DNA of 20,181 nucleotides from Patescibacteria group bacterium UBA5124 (GTDB taxonomy: Bacteria; Patescibacteriota; Gracilibacteria; Absconditabacterales; Absconditicoccaceae). This document shows, one piece after another, positions 15,993 through 20,181 of this stretch; position 1 is the stretch's first letter; every line of letters starts with the position of its first letter. The DNA is taken from positions 6,183 through 26,363 of the forward strand of contig DHYS01000004.1 in the NCBI GenBank assembly GCA_002414185.1, given 5' to 3'. Under the pieces are notes generated by a model. The model did not search any database, was not told where the DNA came from, and saw nothing but the letters and a program-made list of their open reading frames with translations. The translations under genes and the position numbers were made by a program.

Positions 15993-16349
15993 CTAAATAG
16001 TATTAAGCATTGCATCAAGTTCCATTTCCTTGTTTTTATCTTCTTGCTCTTCAGTATGCTTGATCTTTTGGACAAGTTCAATTGCTTTTTGAAATTTTTC
16101 CTGTCCTTGTCTTGTAGTTACTTGTTTTACTCCCTGACGAAGCATTTTGAGAAGAACATCAATCGTCTGATCGTTACAATATGTACTTTCTATCAATGCC
16201 AAAATACCTTCCGCTATTGGCCGGTAGGATTTGAGTTTTTGAAGAATTGAAATAATGTACGATCTTTTGTCCATATACAGTACTTTCTGAGAGTAAATAC
16301 TCACTTCAATTGTAATCGGATTTCTTGTTTTTATCAAAACTACAGCCAT
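15993..16349 (-). CDS. Hypothetical protein, 118 aa, first gene of the giant-protein operon
   Basis: I chose ATG 16349 (MAVVLIKTRNPITIEV) because the longer frame to 16451 would run through the divergent promoter at 16367-16394. The protein has a basic N-terminal half and a helical C-terminal half (DVLLKMLRQGVKQ, EKFQKAIELVQKIKHTEEQEDKNKEMELDAML). It shows no membrane segment and no in-frame UGA. The stop lies 14 bp before the start of the 1258-aa protein, which implies translation from one transcript and perhaps a functional link. The family is not recognised. It could be a chaperone-like or adaptor partner of the giant protein, but that is guesswork from size and position. Confidence 0.7.
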   Translation of the reverse strand: MAVVLIKTRNPITIEVSIYSQKVLYMDKRSYIISILQKLKSYRPIAEGILALIESTYCNDQTIDVLLKMLRQGVKQVTTRQGQEKFQKAIELVQKIKHTEEQEDKNKEMELDAMLNTI

Positions 16350-16366
16350 GTTTGAACTTATTACCC

Positions 16367-16394
16367 TTGATTTTTTAAAGAAAAATGATATAAT
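16367..16394 (+). promoter_or_regulatory. Extended -10 promoter of the 137-aa gene
   Basis: TTGATT (16367-16372), 16 bp and a perfect TATAAT (16389-16394) preceded by TGA give an extended -10 motif. The predicted start near 16401 leaves a 22-nt leader to ATG 16423 and argues against the longer ORF start at 16348, which lies upstream of the promoter. Confidence 0.75.
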
Positions 16395-16422
16395 ATTTTT
16401 TATAAAACAAAAACAACTGACT

Positions 16423-16836
16423 ATGAAAACAATACACATCGGACTTACCAATAATGGTATGATTTATGTCTCTGGAGATCAAAATACTGTTCTCAACTAT
16501 ATAGAAAATGGGGATTCTCTTGTAAAACGTTTTTGCAAATCAATCCCTTATCAATTAGAAGCCTTCTTTAAACATAATCCTGAAGACATTGACCAGTTTT
16601 TTTCAGGATTTGCTTACTGGATTATCCGAAGAGTAAAACAAATAAAAGAAAAAAATGATCGTTATGATCATCTTATACAACGTTTAAAAGATTTTAACTC
16701 ACAACTTTTTAAAGAGTTGAAAGATGCTGCAAATGGGTTAGCTGAAAAAATTATCCGATTTCAAAAAAATCATCCCAAATGTATGCAGTTCAGAAAACAC
16801 GTACAAAATAAAAGAAAAAAATACTATCATAAATAG
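16423..16836 (+). CDS. Hypothetical basic protein, 137 aa
   Basis: The start MKTIHIGLTNNG is chosen because the promoter ends at 16394. The first 30 residues look like a small beta hairpin (TIHIGLTNNGMIYVSGDQNTV). The rest is helical and strongly basic (FAYWIIRRVKQIKEKNDRYDHLIQRLK), ending in KCMQFRKHVQNKRKKYYHK. The tail suggests nucleic-acid or membrane contact, which is inference only. No signal peptide and no UGA are seen. It is monocistronic between a strong promoter and a strong terminator, and divergent from the giant-protein operon with 73 bp between start codons, so joint control is possible. I do not recognise a family. Confidence 0.75.
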   Translation: MKTIHIGLTNNGMIYVSGDQNTVLNYIENGDSLVKRFCKSIPYQLEAFFKHNPEDIDQFFSGFAYWIIRRVKQIKEKNDRYDHLIQRLKDFNSQLFKELKDAANGLAEKIIRFQKNHPKCMQFRKHVQNKRKKYYHK

Positions 16837-16841
16837 TATAT

Positions 16842-16869
16842 AGACCGGAAATATTTCCGGTCTTTTTTT
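16842..16869 (+). terminator. Rho-independent terminator after the 137-aa gene
   Basis: AGACCGGAA (16842-16850), loop ATAT and TTCCGGTCT (16855-16863) form a perfect 9-bp stem with a T-run to 16869. The T-run touches the UAA stop of the convergent gene at 16868-16870. Confidence 0.92.
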
Positions 16870-17431
16870 ATATTTCAGTGACATTTGCTCAAAAAAATCA
16901 TGATTTCTCTCCTTTTTCTACTGGAGTCGCTAATAATTTTAGACATAATTCTGGCAGTTTTTCATGCTTAGAATAATTTAAATCCTTAAACGTGGTTTCT
17001 ATTACGAGACTTGTTTTATCTAAATATACGTTTTTTATATTTCACAACACTGGTCAAACTTGAAAACTTCTTTTTCCTATGGTAATAGTTATTGTTTCTA
17101 CTGGTTCTCTTATATATTTAGGATTTATATCGAGAACATCTGGAAAATAACAACTCGTATCTCTATTTTTTTGTGTATATACTATCTTTTTAGGAAATTC
17201 CCAAATATTATTTGAGTTGATCAAAGTATTTTTGATAGCACTACTTATAATATCTTCCTGAGGACATGCTATCACTGTCTCCATATTATCATTACCGCTT
17301 ACTGTTTCTCATTGCTTATCAGGAGAAAATCAAAAAAGCGTCAAAACCAACAGTGTTTTCATCACTGATGAATGTATATTCATTTTGGGACTATATGATC
17401 AGGTAGTATTACTATTTTTTAATTCATTCAT
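16868..17431 (-). CDS. Membrane-anchored or exported hypothetical protein, 187 aa
   Basis: The frame is open from ATG 17431 to UAA 16870-16868 with UGA as Gly. In-frame ATGs at 17383 and 17362 are alternative starts. The last gives MKTLLVLTLFGFSPDKQG, which looks like a short signal peptide or anchor. From the longest start a 23-residue polar lead precedes it. The rest (about 164 aa from MKT) is soluble, with ETVIACPQEDIISSAIKNTL, DTSCYFPDVLDINPKYI, ETITITIGKRSFQVGPVLGNIKNVYLDKTSLVIETTF and a C-terminal FFGANVTEI. Beta-rich segments suggest an extracytoplasmic domain. It starts 23 bp after the stop of the 56-aa membrane protein, so the two form an operon next to the VirD4-like gene. The family is unknown. 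The UAA stop overlaps the neighbouring terminator's T-run. Confidence 0.65.
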
Positions 17432-17454
17432 TTTCCAAAGGAACAAATAAATTT

Positions 17455-17625
17455 TTACTTTGTTGGTCCATCAATAGACGCACTGATAGTAGATTGATTA
17501 TTGACTATATAAGAAAGAATTTCTTGTGTTTTATCTGCAATCACGTAAGAAAATTTGTACCAGACAATAAGGAGAATAATAATTACTGGTAGTACTTGCA
17601 AAATATGCTTTCTCTTGATAGTCAT
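17455..17625 (-). CDS. Small single-helix membrane protein, 56 aa
   Basis: A basic start (MTIKRKHILQ) is followed by one hydrophobic helix (VLPVIIIILLIVWYKFSYVI region, about residues 11-30) and a polar C-terminal tail of about 26 residues (DKTQEILSYIVNNQS, ending DGPTK). The basic residues before the helix predict the tail on the outside of the membrane. It is too short for homology by eye. It is the first gene of the two-gene unit with the exported 187-aa protein, has a promoter at 17679-17706, and is divergent from the VirD4-like gene. The layout resembles small accessory membrane proteins found near secretion ATPases, but no specific family is claimed. Confidence 0.6.
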   Translation of the reverse strand: MTIKRKHILQVLPVIIILLIVWYKFSYVIADKTQEILSYIVNNQSTISASIDGPTK

Positions 17626-17678
17626 AAATTTTATAATAAAATAAAAAATATAAGTAGTACTTAAATATCTTTTTGTAT

Positions 17679-17706
17679 ACTATATTTTTTGATAAAATCG
17701 ATTCAA
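17679..17706 (-). promoter_or_regulatory. Promoter of the 56-aa / 187-aa operon
   Basis: On the minus strand, TTGAAT (17706-17701), 16 bp and TATAGT (17684-17679) predict a start near 17672 and a leader of about 47 nt. Upstream it faces the VirD4-like promoter. Confidence 0.55.
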
Positions 17707-17752
17707 GAGAGAGATTCTTCTATTTTTTTGATGCTATTTATCTGTGCTTTAC

Positions 17753-17780
17753 TTGCATTTTTTATAAAAATATATATAAT
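17753..17780 (+). promoter_or_regulatory. Promoter of the VirD4-like gene
   Basis: TTGCAT (17753-17758), a 16-bp spacer and a perfect TATAAT (17775-17780) predict a start near 17787. The leader to ATG 17860 is about 73 nt and contains overlapping inverted repeats. Confidence 0.65.
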
Positions 17781-17783
17781 AAA

Positions 17784-17833
17784 AAGGTAAATACCTTGAT
17801 ATATAAGGTTTGACTGTATTTCTATTAAACCTT
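17784..17833 (+). repeat. Overlapping AAGGT/ACCTT inverted repeats in the leader
   Basis: AAGGTA (17784-17789) and TACCTT (17792-17797) are a near-contiguous palindrome. ACCTT (17793-17797) can also pair with AAGGT (17805-17809). AAGGTTT (17805-17811) can pair with AAACCTT (17827-17833). The three helices share arms, so only some can form at once. The block overlaps the predicted transcription start. It could be an operator for a dimeric repressor or an RNA switch. Confidence 0.5.
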
Positions 17834-17859
17834 TTACTAAACAAAAAAAAATTACTACC

Positions 17860-20181
17860 ATGTTAAAATCTGTAGAAAAATTGGGAACAATGCTTGCTGA
17901 ATCAGTAAGTCCATCTCCTAAAAAAAGCACTAAAAAACCAGACATCCAGCCACAAACTGCTCAACATAGCAACACTATTTTTTTTCAAATCAAACCATTT
18001 AAAGATAATGATCGCGGTGTTAATCACTGGGATACTGTTTGTAAAAATCTTATTAATCTTAAAACAAAAAAGATATCTTTTTTGATAAGAGGAAATTATA
18101 CTAACATTAAACTTTTTGTATGACTTCCAAAAAACTTTAAACAATTTTTTCAAAATACTTTCTATACTAGTTTTCCCACATCAGATCTTACAGAAATAGA
18201 AGATATTCATTTTTCTAAAAATCCAGATTATATTATAGCAAAAGATCCTAGTAAAATCATTTATAAAGAAGATTTTGTAAGAGATGGTACCTACATGGAC
18301 CCTATGACCAATATTCTTTCTCTTTATAATACTATAGATGCAAACTCTTCTTTGGATATCAAATTTACCTATACGTTCAAACTAGAAAAGCACTTTATAG
18401 ATTTTGTAAAGAATGCTCTTGTGTGGCTTCGAGAGATAAAAAAAAAGCCTGAAGAAGGTAAGGAAGAAAAAAAAGAAGAAAAACCAGATTTGTTTTTTAG
18501 TATAGCTTACCATATCAAAAGTAAAGACCATGTAGTAACTGAAAACATCAAAGATAATATCAAATCAGCATTCTCTACGTTTGTAGAATGAGGAAGTATC
18601 AAAGTAATCAAAAAAGAAAAATTAATGCCTCTTCACTACGCTCAGGCAGTGAATTTTTTTCATATACCTACCTTAGCAAATTTCACAAAAGGACTAGAAT
18701 ATACGCTCTATAGAAAACTACCCTACCCTACAAATATCCCAACTCAAGCAAACACTGCTAATGCTGATAAAACATTTACTCTCCTTGGTAAAACCGATTA
18801 TAGATGAGATGCAGTTACTTTTGGTATTAGAGAAGAAGATAAATTTAGACATATGTATATTTTAGGTAAGACAGGTACTGGTAAATCAACACTTATAGAA
18901 AATCTGATTGCTAGTGACATGAAGGCTTGAAATGGACTTTGTGTACTAGATCCTCATGGAGAACTTATTGATCACGTATTAGAATATATTCCTCAAAACA
19001 GAATCAATGATGTAATTTTGTTTGATGTCTCAGATACAGAATTTCCTCTTGGATTTAATCTTTTTCAAGCAAATAGTGAAGATGAAAAAAACCTTGTTGC
19101 ATCAGGAATTGTAGCTACTTTCAACAAACTTTTTGGAAACAGCTGGTGACCAAGACTTGAATATATTTTGAGAAATGTAGTACTTTCGCTTGTAGAATAT
19201 CCAAATGCAACACTGATGCATATCTTGAGAGTATTGATTGATAAAAATTTTCGTGAAGAAGTAGTTAGTAACGTGAAAGATAGTGTTGTCCTCAAATTTT
19301 GGAGAACAGAATTTGATAAATGGAATGATAAACAAAGAGATGAAGCAATCGCTCCTATTACCAACAAAGTAGGACAATTTTTATCTTCTAAGTTGGTAAG
19401 AAATATCTTTGGACAACCTAAGAGTAGACTCAATCTTAGAAAGGCCATGGATGAAGGGAAAATTCTTCTTGTAAACCTTTCCAAAGGAAAGGTCGGAGAA
19501 GATAATGCAAATATGATTGGATCTTTGCTGGTAACTAAGTTCCAGATCGATGCTATGTCCAGAGCAGATATTCCAGCCCATATGAGAAAACCTTTCTACC
19601 TCTATATTGATGAGTTTCAAAACTTTATGACAGGAGGTGCCTCTTTTGCTAGCATCCTCTCTGAAGCCAGAAAATATAAACTTGCGCTGATTGTAGCAAA
19701 CCAATATATTTCTCAGCTTGAAGAAGATGTAAAAGATGCTATCTTTGGTAATGTGGGAAGTACTATTTGTATGACTATTTGATCTGATGATGCATCTCAA
19801 ATAACAAGTCAGTTTAAAGGTATGGCAGAAGTTAACGACCTTATCTCTTTGCCAAAATATACTGCGTATACAAGACTTATGATCGATGGTATTACCTCAG
19901 ATCCATTCTCTATGAAAACACTTCCTCCAGCTAAATTGGAAGGTTCTCTAGAAATCATTGATAAGGTAAGAAAACAATCCAGACAAAGATATGCTATGTC
20001 CAGAGAACAACTAGAAAAACTTATGGCAGCATGGAATAATAAGACCTTCTCTATTCAAGAAAAGGTGGCTGAAAAAGCAAAATTAGAAGCTTTGTGAATA
20101 TCTCCAGAAGAAGCAGAAAATCTTCAAGATCTGTATGTACAACAGCATCTTCACAACTTTACTGAATATGCTATAGATCAG
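17860..20181 (+). CDS. VirD4/TraG-like P-loop ATPase, 3' end outside window
   Basis: At least 774 residues; seven UGA codons are read as Gly. An N-terminal domain of about 300 residues with no recognised fold contains a Lys/Glu-rich linker (KKKPEEGKEEKKEEK). The ATPase core follows: HMYILGKTGTGKSTLIENLI (Walker A 336-344), LCVLDPHGELIDHVLE, FGNSWGPRLEYILRN, ILLVNLSKGKVGEDNANMIGSLL, Walker B FYLYIDEFQNF (Asp-Glu about 584-585) and LIVANQYISQL with FGNVGSTICMTIGSDDA. This is the pattern of type IV secretion and conjugation coupling ATPases (VirD4/TraG/HerA-like) found in CPR genomes. They hydrolyse ATP as hexamers at the inner membrane or act as DNA pumps. A long helical tail follows the core. 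No relaxase or VirB genes are in view. It has its own promoter, divergent from a membrane-protein operon. Confidence 0.9.

Noticed and set aside
16350..16451. Longer N terminus for the 118-aa protein
   Set aside because: The extension is translated antisense through the strong promoter at 16367-16394 and the start of the 137-aa gene; the ATG at 16349 is more economical.
17703..18153. Minus-strand membrane-like ORFs of 80 and 83 aa
   Set aside because: They overlap the VirD4-like gene start and its promoter and have no promoter of their own; treated as shadows.
19065..19800. Two 139-aa minus-strand ORFs
   Set aside because: They are antisense to the conserved ATPase core (Walker B region) of the VirD4-like protein.

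Overview
**Organism and genetic code.** The window is AT-rich and reads sensibly only if UGA is a sense codon. In pheS, asnB, pyk, an FtsE-like ATPase, an AMP phosphorylase and a VirD4-like ATPase, every in-frame UGA falls where the family has glycine, including Walker A and PP-loop glycines. All identified genes end in UAA or UAG. UGA=Gly (translation table 25) is known from Candidate Phyla Radiation bacteria of the Absconditabacteria (SR1) and Gracilibacteria (BD1-5). An archaeal-type AMP phosphorylase, a minimal pyruvate kinase and a CPR-style VirD4-like ATPase fit that placement. I cannot decide between the two phyla from this window.

**Layout, 1-6331.** The left end holds the first codons of rplJ (L10, minus) behind an L10 leader RNA with terminator and antiterminator structures. 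Next come a SiaC/DUF1987 protein (minus) and an FtsE-like ATPase plus a 154-aa unknown (minus). On the plus strand lie pheS with an 88-aa His/Cys-tailed protein, then a two-helix membrane protein. Three minus-strand genes follow: a 238-aa unknown, a 67-aa membrane protein and a short pyruvate kinase.

**Layout, 6332-10337.** Divergent from pyk is asparagine synthetase asnB. It sits behind an 18-codon leader ORF with five consecutive Asn codons and mutually exclusive antiterminator and terminator hairpins. This is a classical ribosome-mediated attenuator, here in a recoded CPR genome, and it is the strongest find in the window. A small membrane-protein gene broken at an A10 run follows. A 501-aa AMP phosphorylase is transcribed towards it.

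**Layout, 10400-17631.** A minus-strand run, probably one operon, encodes a 118-aa unknown, a 1258-aa protein with a C-terminal calcineurin-like phosphoesterase domain, and two tandem paralogues (277 and 288 aa). The big gene is continuous only with UGA read as Gly. To its right are a 137-aa basic protein (plus) and a two-gene minus operon of membrane-anchored proteins.

**Layout, 17632-20181.** A VirD4/TraG-like P-loop ATPase runs off the right edge.

**Regulation.** Intrinsic terminators are clear. Most promoters recognised by eye have a TTGnnn -35 and a TATAAT-like -10 separated by 16 bp. Shine-Dalgarno sequences are generally not visible. I saw no tRNA, rRNA, CRISPR array, transposase or attachment site.
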